A stretch of 64,000 nucleotides of DNA from Mixophyes australis (GCA_036250195.1 JAVHZZ010000001.1:395646283-395710282), one strand, 5' to 3'; shown: positions 37,129-48,578, counted from the stretch's first letter. Program-made: numbers and translations. Notes: a model not told the origin generated them from the letters alone.

Positions 37129-37838
37129 TTATGAGGTCAGGCACTGATGTTCCAGTTTATCCCAAAGGTGTTTGATAGGGTTGAGGTCAAGGCTCTGTGC
37201 GGGCCAGTCAAGTTCTTTTACACCAAACTCATCACAGCATGTATTTGTAGTCCTTGCTTTGTGCAGTGGGGCACAGTCATGTTGGAATAGAAAAGGTCTT
37301 CTCCAAACTATGCCACAAAGTTGGAAGCATAGCATTGTCCAAAATGACTTGGTATGCAGATGCATTAAGATTGCCTTTCACTGGAGATAAGGGGCCTAGC
37401 CCAAACCCTGAAACAGCCCCATACTATCATCACTTCTCCACCAAACTTCATAGTTGGCATAATGCAGTCAGACAGATAACATCCTCTCAGCATCCGCCAA
37501 ACCCAGGCTTGCCCATCTGACTGCCAAACAGAGAAGTGTGATTCGTCACTCCACAGACCACGTTTCCACTGCTCCACAGTCCAGTGTGCTTTACAACATT
37601 CCATCCAACGCTTGGCATTGGTTTTGGTAATGTGAGGTTTGCATGCAGCTGCCCGGCCAAGGAAACCCATTCCATTAAGCTCCTGCCGCACAGTTTGGAA
37701 TTCTTCAGCTATGAAATCAGCATAGCATTGGCGACTTTTACACACCATGCGTTGACCCCACTCTGGGATTTTATATGGTCTTCTGATTAATGGCTGCAGT
37801 TGCAGTTGTTCCTAAATGCTTCTACTTTCTAATAATAT
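37129..37838 (-). pseudogene. Tc1-like transposase, 5' part lost, broken frame
   Basis: Encoded the DDE transposase for TA-targeted cut-and-paste transposition. From 37748 the frame gives QELNGMGFLGRAAACKP and then WSDESHFS, with the first catalytic Asp. A frame change near 37365 leads to QHDCAPLHKA, with the second Asp, and DLNPIKHLWDKLE, where the family's catalytic Glu is Lys. The sequence up to 37838 still resembles the second DNA-binding helix region, but the start and the first helix-turn-helix are gone, removed by the gypsy insertion and later deletion. The gene is dead. Confidence 0.85.
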
Positions 37839-38731
37839 TGTCACACGCCGGTCCTATAACTAGGTACTGGTGTTGTGACTTGCCCTTTAAGACCTATGTT
37901 GGTGCTTGCTTTCGCTTCAGAGTCTCTACCTGTCCATAGGTGTTTCTCGTTATATTGATTGGGACCTCCTTCTGAAGCCTATTGGTCCTAGAGGACTATT
38001 TTAAGTTCCTGTAATCATGGACTCATTGCCTGATCTTCGTGTTACTCACACTGCCGTGGGTTCTGGCTGCATATCTGACCTTTTGCCTATCTGCTGGATA
38101 CTACCGGTTGCCGAAGTTACCTGTCATCATTGCTCTCCATTGGCTCCGCTGTATGCCAGTTCGTGGTTCATCTACAAGCTGAAGTTACGTGGTGTCATTC
38201 ATCTGCACACAGAACTATTCGTGAGTTGTCTGCTACACCTGTACTCCTGTTGATTGGCTCCAGTACTACTCTACTCGGCTGTCTATGTTGCGGTATGCTA
38301 TGTTGAACTACAATCAAGTTCTCTTGTCATCTGTGGTTCTATGTCTGGCACGGCTATTATTATTCTGCTGAATATTATTGCTGGACTGTTAATATGAATA
38401 TACTGCTAAGCCGGGAGCCTCTACTTCAAGATAAGTTGTGTGCATTATCAGCTGTTGTCTAATTGTGATGAACTCTTGCTTACCCCATAACCGGATCTCC
38501 TGTGACCTGTAGTTCTATGCTCTGTTTGGATTTCGATTGTATTTTATTATAACTGCTGTTGTATCTTTTATCAATATATCAAGTTGCAACACACTACCAT
38601 CATTTGTGTTATTGTTCCTTGTGATGCCCTCAAGTTAAGAACTTCAATTCTGCTGTATCCTGTCTCCACCACCCTCTACTATTACCATCTAAGTAGAGGC
38701 TGTGGATCCATAATTATCCTTAGCTGTGACA
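37839..38731 (+). repeat. 5' LTR of chromodomain Ty3/gypsy element
   Basis: Starts TGTCACACG and ends TGTGACA, an inverted terminus, with the primer site and gag ATG directly behind. Its first 589 bp match the 3' LTR (42888-43475) with about 17 differences by hand alignment, roughly 3%. A TATA-like tattttaa at 37997-38004 lies about 30 bp before 38028, the probable start of the RNA. Confidence 0.85.
37997..38037 (+). promoter_or_regulatory. LTR promoter and presumed RNA 5' end
   Basis: TATA-like tattttaa (37997-38004) sits 24-31 bp upstream of gcctgatctt (38028-38037). That decamer is the exact reverse complement of aagatcaggc at the primer site (38734-38743). In self-priming Tf1/sushi-type elements the first bases of the RNA fold back to prime reverse transcription, so the RNA should begin here. 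Confidence 0.6.
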
Positions 38732-38746
38732 GTAAGATCAGGCCAA
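38732..38746 (+). other. Primer-binding site, self-priming type
   Basis: The bases right after the LTR include aagatcaggc (38734-38743), complementary to 38028-38037 inside the LTR. I see no match to the familiar tRNA 3' end pattern (TGG start). The site ends just before the gag ATG at 38747, so the leader is extremely short. Confidence 0.6.
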
Positions 38747-41700
38747 ATGTCTGATCCCCCGGTGGAGCCTTCCGCAAAGGATATGCTACAGCATCTAATT
38801 GCTCGAGTGGAACAACAAGATAATACACAGCATCAGTTATTACAATGTCTTCAAGCACTTGCTGGTCGTCTAGATATGTTGCAAACAAATCAACCAGTGG
38901 TGCCAGTTTCTTCCCCGGATCAAGTTTCGGGACACCAGGCGTCTCTTGTGACTTCATCTATGCTCGGGTTGCCTGCTCAGGCCAAATTTGATGGGGACCC
39001 TAAAATGTGTTGTGGATTCCTCAATCAGTGTTCGATTCAGTTTGAGCTTCAATCACAGAATTTTCCCACTGATAGGTCCAAAGTGGCATATGTGGTCTTT
39101 TTGCTGAATGGCCAAGCCTTAGCCTGGGTATCTCCACTCTGGGAGAAGAATCTTCTTTCTGTCTATGCAGCCTTTCTTTTGATGTTTCGTCAGATTTTTG
39201 ACGAACCTGGTCATCTTACTTCTGCTTCTATGGCCATACTTCGTCTACGCCAAGGGAGTCTTACGGTGGCACAATATGTAATTGATTTTCGTATATTGTC
39301 CTCTGAACTTTCCTGGAATGATGAGGCCTTAGTGGCCGCTTTTTGGCAGGGGTTATCTGACCGCATAAAAGATGCATTAGCACCTCATGAACTTCCTACT
39401 ACTTTGGATGCTATTATTTCATTGTGTAATAAAGTGGACTTACGCTTTAGCGAAAGAACAGTGGAGACGGGAGTAGGACGTCGTTTAACTCATGGACTTG
39501 TGTCTCATCCGGTTTCACAAACTTCTGTAGTTGATGAGCCTATGCAAGTTGGGAGATCTTGGTTGACCCTAGAGGAATGTGACCGTAGACGACGAGAGAA
39601 GTTATGTATCTATTGTGGAGACCCTGGCCACTTCTTGAATACCTGTTGTAAGAGGCCGGGAAATTTATTATTATATGATTCTAAGAGACATTCTACCCAA
39701 GCCTTAATTGACTCTGGTGCTGCTGGAAATTTTATTTCACAAGATTTAGTTACCCAATGGTCCATTCCATTTGTTTCTTTGGAGGATCCTGTTGTCATCA
39801 CAGCCATTGATGGTTCTCGCCTTCCCAAAGGTGTAATTCATGCCCGGACCAAGTTGATTTGTCTTAATATAGGAGCGCTACATTTTGAAAGTATTTCCTT
39901 TCTCATAATGCCATGTACTACGTCACCAGTCATCTTGGGCCTTCCATGGCTTCAATCCCACTCTCCACAACTAGACTGGAAAACATTTGAGATTCTATCG
40001 TGGGGTCCGCAGTGTCATTCAGAATGTTTATGTAAGGTGAGACCTCTTCGTTCTTCTAAGATTATTGTACCATCAGAATCTTCTACGTTATCTCCTCAAT
40101 ATCAATCATTTGCTGATGTCTTTGATAAAGTGCATGCAGAGATTCTTCCTCCTCATTGTTCTTGGGATTGTCCTATAGAATTACTACCTGACAAAAGTCC
40201 TCCTAGAGGTCGGGTGTATCCTCTTTCTCAACCAGAGACTGAAGCTATGTCTATTTACGTAAAGGAAAATCTTCAAAGAGGATTTATTAGACCTTCTGTC
40301 TCTCCAGCTGGGGTCGGCTTCTTTTTTGTAAAGAAAAAGGACGGTTCTCTTCGTCCTTGTATTGACTATCGTGGCCTTAATTTGGTGACCATCAAAAATC
40401 GGTATCCTATTCCTCTAATTACTGAATTATTTGACCGCATTAAAGGAGCTAACATCTTTAGGAAGCTGGACTTGAGAGGTGCCTATAATTTAATTCGTAT
40501 TCGGTCTGGAGATGAGTGGAAAACCGCTTTCAATACCCGTGATGGCCATTTCGAATATTTGGTAATGCCATTTGAACTTTGTAATGCTCCAGCCGTTTTT
40601 CAAAGTTTCATTAATGAAGTATTCCGGGATCTTCTTTACTCCTACGTTGTTGTATATCTAGATGATATTCAAATTTTTTCTAAAGATTTGGATATTCATC
40701 GGAAGCATGTTATTGAAGTATTAAGTAGGCTTCGCAAGAACCATCTTTAGTGTAAATTAGAGAAATGTTCGTTTGAAGCTACTTCTATGCCCTTTTTAGG
40801 TTTTATTGTGTCTGGATCGGGTCTGCAGATGGACCCAGAAAAAGTTCAAGCTATTCTGGATTGGCCACTTCCAGTGACTCTTAAAGCCATTCAAAGTTTT
40901 GTAGGTTTTGCAAATTACTACAGACAGTTTATCTTAAACTATTCTAGTGTTATGGCTCCTATTACAGCCCTTACTAAGAAAGGGGCTAATTCTAAAAATG
41001 GCCAGTGGAGGCTTTAGAGGCTTTTTCCCATCTTAAAAAAGCCTTTTCTTCAGCACCCATCCTTCAACAGTCAATCCTCTCGCAGCCATTCTTTCTGGAA
41101 GTAGATTCATCTGCAGTTGAAGTTGGAGCAGTCCTCTCCCAACGTTCATTTGTTAATCGTCTGCTACCATGTGCTTTTTTCTCTAGGAAGTTTTTGCCAG
41201 CAGAACAAAATTACACTATCGGTGATAAAGAATTATTGGCGATGAAATTGGCTTTATCTGAATGGCGATATTTATTGGAAGGAGCACAACATGTAGTAAC
41301 AATCTTTACTGATCATAAAAATCTGTTATATTTACAAACGGCACAGTGTCTCAATCCTCGCAAGGCTCGATGGTCTCTCTTTTTCTCTCGTTTTAATCTT
41401 CATGTCACTTTTAAACCTGGACATTTAATTAAAAGAGCGGATGCCCTGTCTCGGGCTTTTGACACTTCTACAGATTCTGATCCTCCTAATAATAGTCTTA
41501 TCTTGGATCCCAAGTGCCTGATGGCCTCTACTGTGTCTCAAACTCCTCCTCCTGGCAAATCTTTTGTTCCCAAGACTCTTCGGAAAAATTTATTACGCTG
41601 GTATCATGCCTCTAAAATTTCTAGTCATGCAGGATTTGTGAAGACATTTGGGCTAATATCTCGCTCATATTGGTGGCCATCTATTCGTATTGATGTTAAG

Positions 41701-42911
41701 GATTTTGTGGCTTCCTGTGATGTTTGTGCTCAGCATAAATCTTCTCCTTTGGCTCCTATGGGACCCTTGTTGCCTCTTTCCATACCCTCTAGACCATGGA
41801 CCCACATCAGTATGGATTTTATAACTGATCTTCCTCTTAGCAGAGGTTACAACACAGTGTGGGTCGTGGTGGATCGCTTTTCAAAGGTGGCTCATTTTGT
41901 ACCATTGAAAGGATTGCCCTCTTCTTCAGTTTTGGCACAACATTTTATTCAAGAGATTTTTCGATTACATGGATGTTCTCAGGAGATTGTTTCTGATAGA
42001 GGAATGCAATTTATTCCAAATTCTGGTGAGCATTATGTAAAGCCTTGGGAGTTCAGCTTAATTTCTCATCCGGATACTACCCACAATCTAATGGGCAGAC
42101 AGGGAGAGTGAATCAAGATCTTGAAACTTTTATTCGTATGTTGTCTTCTGCTTCCCAGGATAACTGGATGGATCTTCTGCCATGGGCAGAGTTTGCGCAT
42201 AATAATTTGTTTCATAAGTCTACTTCCTCTACTCCATTCTTTATTGTATATGGATAACATCCTGGTTTGCCAAAGTTTTCAGACCTCCCTCCCACCCATG
42301 TTCCTGCAGCTACAGAACTCATTCAAAATTTTTCGGCTACTTGGAACCAAGTTATATCTCAGCTTAAGAGGACTTCTATTCGATATAAATCAGCAGCTGA
42401 CAAGAAACGTAGAGCTGTACCTGCTCTGAAAGTGGGTGACAAAGTTTGGTTGTCCACTCGGAACATTCGTCTGAAAGTCCCTTCAATGAAGTTCGCTCCT
42501 CGATTTATCGGTCCGTATAAAATTTTAAAAGTCATCAACCCAGTGTCCTTTAAACTAAAACTGCCAGCCTCACTTCATATTTCGAACTCCTTCCATGTTT
42601 CTCTGTTGAAGCCATTAGTTATCAATCGTTTTTCTTCTACATCTTCTTCAACAGTACCAGAACTTTCTCACCAGGAAGATTTTGAGATTACTCAAATTTT
42701 GGATTCCAAAATTGTTCGTGGAGTGATTAAATATTTAGTAGATTGGAAGGGTTTCGGTCCTGAGGAGCGTTCCTGGGTAAATGCCTCTGATATTGATGCT
42801 CCTGCATTATTACGCAAGTTCCACATTAAGTTTCCATGGAAAGTTATCTTTAAGTGTCCAGTGGCCACTTCTAAAAGGGCGGGTACTGTCACACACCGGT
42901 CCCATAACTAG
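38747..42911 (+). pseudogene. Ty3/gypsy gag-pol with chromodomain, several lesions
   Basis: Gag and Pol read as one frame from ATG 38747; the in-frame ATG at 38726 lies in the LTR. Order: gag, CCHC knuckle CIYCGDPGHFLNTC (about residue 287), protease ALIDSGAAG (about 322), reverse transcriptase with YLDD (40655-40666), RNase H (41100-41460), integrase zinc finger (41600-41740), integrase core with MDFITDLP and SDRG, and a chromodomain (IKYLVDWKGFGPEERSW, about 42727-42780) that reads histone marks in this clade. Lesions: stop at 40748-40750, frameshift near 41000, frameshift near 42025, stop at 42255-42257. The codon at 42102 gives Gly where the integrase catalytic Glu belongs. Gag-pol in one frame resembles Tf1 rather than the two-frame layout of sushi-ichi. 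It cannot make an active polyprotein. Confidence 0.9.
42874..42887 (+). other. Polypurine tract
   Basis: Purine-rich aaaagggcggg directly before the 3' LTR, the expected plus-strand primer of the retrotransposon. Confidence 0.65.
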
Positions 42912-43475
42912 GTACTGGCGTTGTGACTTGCCCTTTAAGACCTATGTTGGTGCTTGCTTTCGCTTCAGAGTCTCTACCTGTCCATAGGTGTTTCTCGTTA
43001 TATTGATTGGGACCTCCTTCTGAAGGCTATTGGTCCTAGAGGACTATTTCAAGTTCCTGTAATCATGGACTCATTGCCTGATCCTTGTGTAACTCACACT
43101 GCCGTGGGTTCTGGCTGCATATCTGACCTTTTGCCTATCTGCTGGATACTATCGGTGGCCGAATTTACCTGTCATCATTGCTCTCCATCGGCTCCGCTGT
43201 ATGCCAGTTCGTGGTTCATCTACAAGCTGAAGTTACGTGGTGTCATTCATCTGCACACAGAACTATTCGTGAGTTGTCTGCTACACCTGCGCTCCTGTTG
43301 ATTGGCTCCAGTACTACTCTACTCGGCTGTCTATGTTGCGGTATGCTATGTTGAACTACAATCAAGTTCTCTTGTCATCTGTGGTTCTATCTCTGGCACG
43401 GCTATTATTATTCTGCTGTATATTATTGCTGGACTGTTAATATGAATATACTGCTAAGCCAGGAGCCTCTACTTC
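42888..43475 (+). repeat. 3' LTR, truncated
   Basis: Matches the first two thirds of the 5' LTR and stops after gcctctacttc. The remaining 304 bp of the 5' LTR are absent and Tc1 sequence (tggcaatgggtctga) follows at once. The TATA-like box is changed to tatttcaa and the priming decamer to gcctgatcct. Confidence 0.85.
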
Positions 43476-43549
43476 TGGCAATGGGTCTGATTGAAACACC
43501 TCAATTCAATAATTAGCAGGTGTGGCCAAATACTTTTGTCCATATAGTG

Positions 43550-44109
43550 TATACTGTAGCTGGATTACTTATAAATAAATTATTATATAAATATATTTAA
43601 ATTATCAACATGGTGCACCAATTTATATCATTGCAAATGTATTGATTTTGATACAGTGTTATATTTGTGTATTAGGAATGTACTGTAGCCATGGTAGAGG
43701 AAATATGTTTGTGTAACAAAGGAGAAAAGGAAATCCTAAATTAAGTTAATTAATTATTTTGTGGCAATTCCTGTGACCTACAGATTAGACTAATCTAATC
43801 CATTATACGGACATTCTGAGGTTGGGACCCAACATTCCAGTACCAACACTCTGCCCGCTACCTTGCAGCTCTGGCCAGTGTGATAGGGGGAACCATCCAC
43901 AGCAACCCTGATCTAAAGGAAGAGGTCAGGGGTACCAGCCCAGGTACCCAGTGAGGGAGTACACCAGCAGCAAAACTTCCCCAAAAACGTTCCAGGAGCA
44001 GGTGTAGGAATCTAGCTCCGGCAACAGGCTCCTCTAACTGCAACAGGAGGGGCAAATTTGGGAAGTGGCAAGGCAAGCCCAGCCGGCCCCCAGCAACATG
44101 GACAGAGTG

Positions 44110-44150
<41 letters not shown>

Positions 44151-44470
44151 CACATAGTATCATGCACATAGATATCCTTACAAAGTTTAAATGACCAAAT
44201 AGGGTTTGAGGTTACCATAGGTTAATAAAAAAATGGGCAGACTAGAAGGGCCAAGCAGTTCTTAACTGCCATCAAATTCTATGTTATTCTTGGCGCTTAC
44301 CTTCCTTCTTTTAATTGGACCACTATAGGAGCTACATTTACCATCAATCCAGTGTCTTATCCATCGTTAGACTATAGGGAATTGGGTATTTTGCAATAGC
44401 ATTTGTTCTACCCTGGATGTAACTGAGTCTATAACAGGGGAAGTACCATTAGTCTGTGTGGGATTGTCAA
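43550..44470. other. No gene recognised; (AT)n at 44113-44150
   Basis: Unassigned sequence between the Tc1 end and the retroviral remnant. The GC-richer block 43850-44110 may belong to the retroviral element, but I see no conserved motif in it. Confidence 0.4.
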
Positions 44471-44478
44471 TATGTCCT

Positions 44479-44955
44479 TCATTCATTTTCTGGAATATCT
44501 AAAAACACTCCTTCAGGAGTACAGTATATAATGCATCCCAATTTGCACCACAAATCTTGGCCAAGAAGGTTTGTAGGAGCTGCTACTGCAAGGAGAAAAT
44601 AGTGTTTAGTCTGGAGTGGCCCAATGGCAACTTTTGCTGATGCAAGCAAAGGACGGCTCACCTCACCTGTTATCCCCACAGCCGAAATAGTTTTCTTGGT
44701 AAGAGACAAATTTAAGAGAGGAGACAATACAGATCTGGCCACCCCCTTATCTACTAGGAAAGTTTGCTTACTCCCTGCAATGTTAAATTCCACATTTGTC
44801 TCTTTATCTGGCCTACTAATTACCTGTACTTGTAGTAGTTTACGGGTGTGGCCAAACCTCTCCTGATCCTGCCTGTACATATGGCGGTTGCGCTCAGAAT
44901 TGGTCATAGTGTACGCTCGCACTTGTTCAATTACATCGCTGGCGTGTGTACACAC
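44479..44955 (-). pseudogene. Endogenous retrovirus protease region
   Basis: The 158-codon minus-strand frame resembles a retroviral aspartic protease: a strand ending FLVDKGVARSVL, a flap-like stretch SAVGITGEV, and the C-terminal LLGQDLWCKLG block. The active site normally reads Asp-Thr/Ser-Gly; here it is Asp-Lys-Gly, so the enzyme would be dead. No reverse transcriptase was found to the left of 44479. Gag pieces lie upstream on the same strand at 45052-45288 and 45485-45697. The copy is old and fragmentary. I give no reconstruction. Confidence 0.6.
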
Positions 44956-45051
44956 AACATCAACTTTGTCAAAGTCTAGACTATGTGAGCCCCATTATAT
45001 TCGGACTGTATGATCTTCCAATCGTCCCGACAATGTTTACGTAAGCTTGTG

Positions 45052-45288
45052 TCACCGTACCTCCCTTTCGCATGCCAATGTGCGCAGATTCTGGAGTTTT
45101 CTACATGTGTAGCATACATCTATGTGTACATGAGGGTGTGTGCTATGGGGGTGTTCCCCTAATGGAAATTGTGATTGCTTTGGTTCTAGCACTCCGTTAC
45201 TTACCGCCATAGGTTTGAAGATGATGTTGATGAAATCGTTTGTAGGGTTTGGGAAGTCTGAAATTATAGACCAGAGATTCAGGGACAA
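45052..45288 (-). pseudogene. Possible retroviral gag fragment
   Basis: A minus-strand frame between the protease region and the possible gag start. It has a CYTC pair but no complete zinc knuckle. Assignment rests on position and strand only. Confidence 0.3.
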
Positions 45289-45484
45289 TACATGGGCACA
45301 TTTCTAACTGGTACCACCCTATCCTTATCAGGCTGACCACTAGGAACAACTATGATCTGCAACGGGTGTAACCTTTCTGTGTGTAGCCATGTTTTGCGTA
45401 GTTAACCTAGATGATCATTTAGTTAATGGGCTAATGAGCATTTGAGCTGAGCATTGTGCTCACTCTTCCCCCAACCTTAGTTTT

Positions 45485-45697
45485 CTACATTTTAATCCAC
45501 AGATTATAACATGGTCTCACACACTGTTTCATGATTTTCACCCATTGCTCTGTGTAAACAGTTGTGTTGTGTCCATATTTGGTGTCCATAATATACATTG
45601 CCGAGCATACCGGCAGCCTAACATCCACTATCATGGGTGATCTACTGATCTCTCCAGGCTTTAAAAGTGCCTCTTGACTGGTTAAGCTGGATCCCAT
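45485..45697 (-). pseudogene. Possible retroviral gag N-terminus
   Basis: The frame starts MGSSLTSQEALLK. A Gly at position 2 with Ser at position 6-7 is the myristoylation pattern common at retroviral Gag starts. It lies upstream of the protease piece on the same strand and just downstream of a possible primer site (gggggctc on the minus strand, 45913-45920) similar to the tRNA-Pro type. The frame closes after 70 codons, so the gene is truncated. Confidence 0.45.
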
Positions 45698-45920
45698 GGC
45701 CGCCTTACTGGATTTCTTTCTGCAGCAGCTACGGTCACAATGGGTAGGCAGGTTCTACAGCTAACATTGGCACTGTATCCTTTAATTATTGACCAATACA
45801 GATTTTTATTTTGTCTGCGCGTCTGTGTCTCCTGATGTCTCAGGACAAATGATCACAATCTGTTATCCCTGGCAGCCCTGTGCTGCTGGCTTCACTGCTT
45901 GCGTGTGTTGAAGAGCCCCC

Positions 45921-46334
45921 TGTTGGACTTAATTGTCAGCCAGGATATAGTGTAACAATGCTTAGACAGTGTGAATTGTTATGATTTATCGCAAAGTTGT
46001 GTTGTAACTTCATATAACATGCATCACTAGTCAAGTTCATACATTGTGCTTTAACAACAAGGGCTATAAAAATGTATAAACTATTAACCGGCCCTAAAGT
46101 TAAGATTAACAAGGATTTATTTCTAACATTCAATTTTAAATAGTTTCTTATGTCCTGGCTATTCTATAATAGTAATAAAAATATAATTCCAGTACAGTGA
46201 AATACCATTATAAAATTGTTCTATTTTATTTATTGTTTGCCAAGGTTACGTTTTATATATTAAAGTGCTGCTACCTGTCAATTAAAAATATACAGACAAT
46301 TTGTTGGTACCCTTACAGCTCATTGAAACAATGC
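45921..46334 (-). repeat. Possible retroviral 5' LTR; repeated at 55128-55455
   Basis: On the minus strand it would run from tgtttcaatgagctgtaagg to ttaagtccaaca, with the gggggctc primer-like word directly after it. Most of it recurs at 55128-55455 with moderate divergence. Shared words include gttggtacccttacagctca and actagtcaagttcatacatt. LTR identity is inference from position; it could be another dispersed repeat. Confidence 0.45.
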
Positions 46335-46372
46335 TCTATTCTTCCTGAAAAGTGATGAAATTAAGAGCTATT

Positions 46373-46547
46373 GGGCTAGATTTACTAAACTGCGGGTTTG
46401 AAAAAGTGGGGATGTTGTCTACAGCAACCAATCAGATTCTAGCTGTCATTTTGTAGAAAGTACTAAATAAATGAAAGCTAGAATCTGATTGGTTGCTATA
46501 GGCAACATCCCCACTTTTTCAAACCCGCAGCTTAGTAAATCGAGCCC
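46373..46547. mobile_element. Fold-back miniature element, well preserved
   Basis: Arms of about 73 bp: gggctagatttactaaactg ... cagattctagct and its inverse agctagaatctg ... cttagtaaatcgagccc, with few mismatches and a short centre. The same family occurs diverged at 17926-18081. No coding capacity. Target duplication is unclear. Confidence 0.85.
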
Positions 46548-46785
46548 ATTGTCTCGTGCCTTTTATTATGTCATATAATAAAGCAAAGAAAAAGTGAGAA
46601 GAGATAAATTATTTACCCTAAGATATTCTAAAATGGGCTGGACAGATTTGTACCCCTTAAATAAGAATATAAATAATTGGATTATAATGATATTTCAAAC
46701 TAACTTCTTTCTTGCATTAGTATTAGACACATCTTCAATATGTTATTTAGCCAATTTAAATGGATAAAAGTAGTTACTATGCTGT

Positions 46786-46818
46786 TTGGCTTAGTGGTTA
46801 GCACTTCTGCCTTCTGCC
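46786..46818 (+). repeat. SINE head fragment
   Basis: tggcttagtggttagcactt followed by ctgcc matches the A-box end of the SINE; the rest is absent. Confidence 0.6.
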
Positions 46819-47394
46819 ATTATTAAAGCGTTTAAAGTCCGTGGGATGTAGCCAACCTCCATGGTGTTAAGGGCAATGTGTATGTAATCTTCAACTACTA
46901 GAACTGCTTCTCAAGAAGTTCGCCTTTAGCAGCACCCTTTATGGGGGTTATAGATATGTTCCACAGTCAGCGTCGGACTGGCCCAGAGTCGTACGGCCAC
47001 ACCCCCTTTCACCAGTGGGCGGAGCTTAACTGGAGGCCCCTCACGTCATCCCCACTGCGTCTCCGCTGCTCAATTGCGATCGCAGCTGTAATCATGTGAC
47101 CCGCCCCTTCACCCTGTCAGCTGATGTTCCCGCACCGCTGAAGGGAGAAGAGCAGAGAGGCTGCAGCAATCAACTTTTGGGTAAGTATTAACCAAACATT
47201 GTGTTTCTTGCTTTTTCACTATTACAGTGTTTGTTTTGCATGTAGGTACTGCATTTTGGCTTTAAATGGTTTAATTGATGTGCTTAATGGTGACCTGATA
47301 AAGAGAGCACACTGGTCTCAAAAAGTACTACCATTATGGAATACATTTATCATATTTTTTTTTTTACATTTTCACGAGCGCCGTCTGCTTTTTT

Positions 47395-47399
<5 letters not shown>

Positions 47400-47446
<47 letters not shown>

Positions 47447-47491
47447 GAGAGAGAGAGATAGATACATGGATATATAAATATATATTTATCC

Positions 47492-47525
<34 letters not shown>
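47400..47525. repeat. Compound (AT)n/(AG)n microsatellite
   Basis: Two AT blocks separated by a gagagagaga tract, inside the large hAT-like element. Confidence 0.9.
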
Positions 47526-47576
47526 TGTGTGTGAATTGAGAGGACTATTGCAGGCGCAATATGAATCGGGGACACT

Positions 47577-47850
47577 TGCGTGGCATAACATTGGGGGCAC
47601 TACCATGTGGCATAACATTGGGGGCACTACCGTGTGGCATAGCATTGGGGGCACTACCGTGTGGCATAACATTGGGGGCACTACCGTGTGCTATAACATT
47701 GGGGGCACTACCGTGTGGCATAGCATTGTTTTGGGGGCACTACCATGTGGCATAGCATTGTTTTGGGGGCACTACCATGTGGCATAACATTGGGGGCACA
47801 ACCGTGTGGCATAGGATTGTTTTGGGGGGCACTACCGTGTGGCATAGGTG
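47577..47850 (+). repeat. 27-bp minisatellite
   Basis: About ten copies of a unit built on ggcataacattgggggcact plus accgtgt. Some units carry a 5-base ttttg-type insert (ttgttttggggg) and either tagcat or taacat. Because 27 is a multiple of three the array gives open frames, but these have no other coding feature. Confidence 0.9.
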
Positions 47851-48431
47851 GGCTGCCTATCTGTACTAAACTATAGGGGGGCTGCCTATGCTAAACTATA
47901 GTGAGGAGGGGCTGCACAGAGAACACTATAGGGAGGGGGTGATTGGACCTTTAATGCTGAGTTGGTTTGGGTCTATAATTGAATGTGGGGCTGAGTGTGG
48001 GGACTATCTATTAAATGTGAATATTAATTATTTAATGCTAGGAATGGTCGCTGGGAAATGGATGTATTAAACGTAAATGCTAATAATTTATTGCTGGGAC
48101 TGTTTGGAGGGAGGAAAATAGGTTTATTTATTAAATGGGAATACTATTAATTTAATGTTGGGGTTGGTTGGAGGGAAATAGATCTATTCATCAAATGTGA
48201 GCACTATTACTTTAATGTTGAGGCTTGAGAGAGGCCTAATTATTAAATGTGGGTGCTATTTATTTAATGGCAGGGATGGTTGACGTTTCTAAATGTACCC
48301 ATTACTTTTTCAAAATAGGGCCCTCAACATTCCAGGATCCAGACAAGCCGCAACTAAAGAAACCAGCAGCCACAGGTCGTAAAAGTGACAACAACAGGTA
48401 GGACAGTCTGTCAAATGATCTGAGTCTAGTG

Positions 48432-48578
48432 CAGGCTTGGCTAACCTGTGGTACTCCAGGCATTCTGAAACTATAAGTTCCAGCATACCCTTCCAGCAAT
48501 AAGCTGCTATATATTGGCAAAGCATGCTGGGGCTTGTAGTTTCACAACACCTGGAGTGCCACAGGTTAGCCAATCCTG
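48432..48578. mobile_element. hAT-like miniature element, nested, 147 bp
   Basis: Ends caggcttggctaacctgtgg and its near-inverse ccacaggttagccaatcctg, with gtctagtg on both sides (48424-48431 and 48579-48586), a perfect 8-bp duplication. The whole element is a loose palindrome. Confidence 0.9.

Larger units (their letters stand above)
36928..43549 (-). mobile_element. Tc1-like transposon interrupted by a gypsy element
   Basis: The ends cactatatgaacaaaa (36928) and ttttgtccatatagtg (to 43549) are inverted repeats, and the right end is followed by TA, the Tc1 target. Transposase is coded on the minus strand at 37129-37838. The gypsy element (37839-43475) splits it. On the right, only about 74 bp (43476-43549) of the 5' leader remains next to the 3' LTR, so the start of the transposase gene is missing. 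Confidence 0.8.

Noticed and set aside
47527..47787. Repeat-protein gene across the 27-bp array
   Set aside because: The frame exists only because 27 is a multiple of three; it lies within a non-coding hAT-like element.
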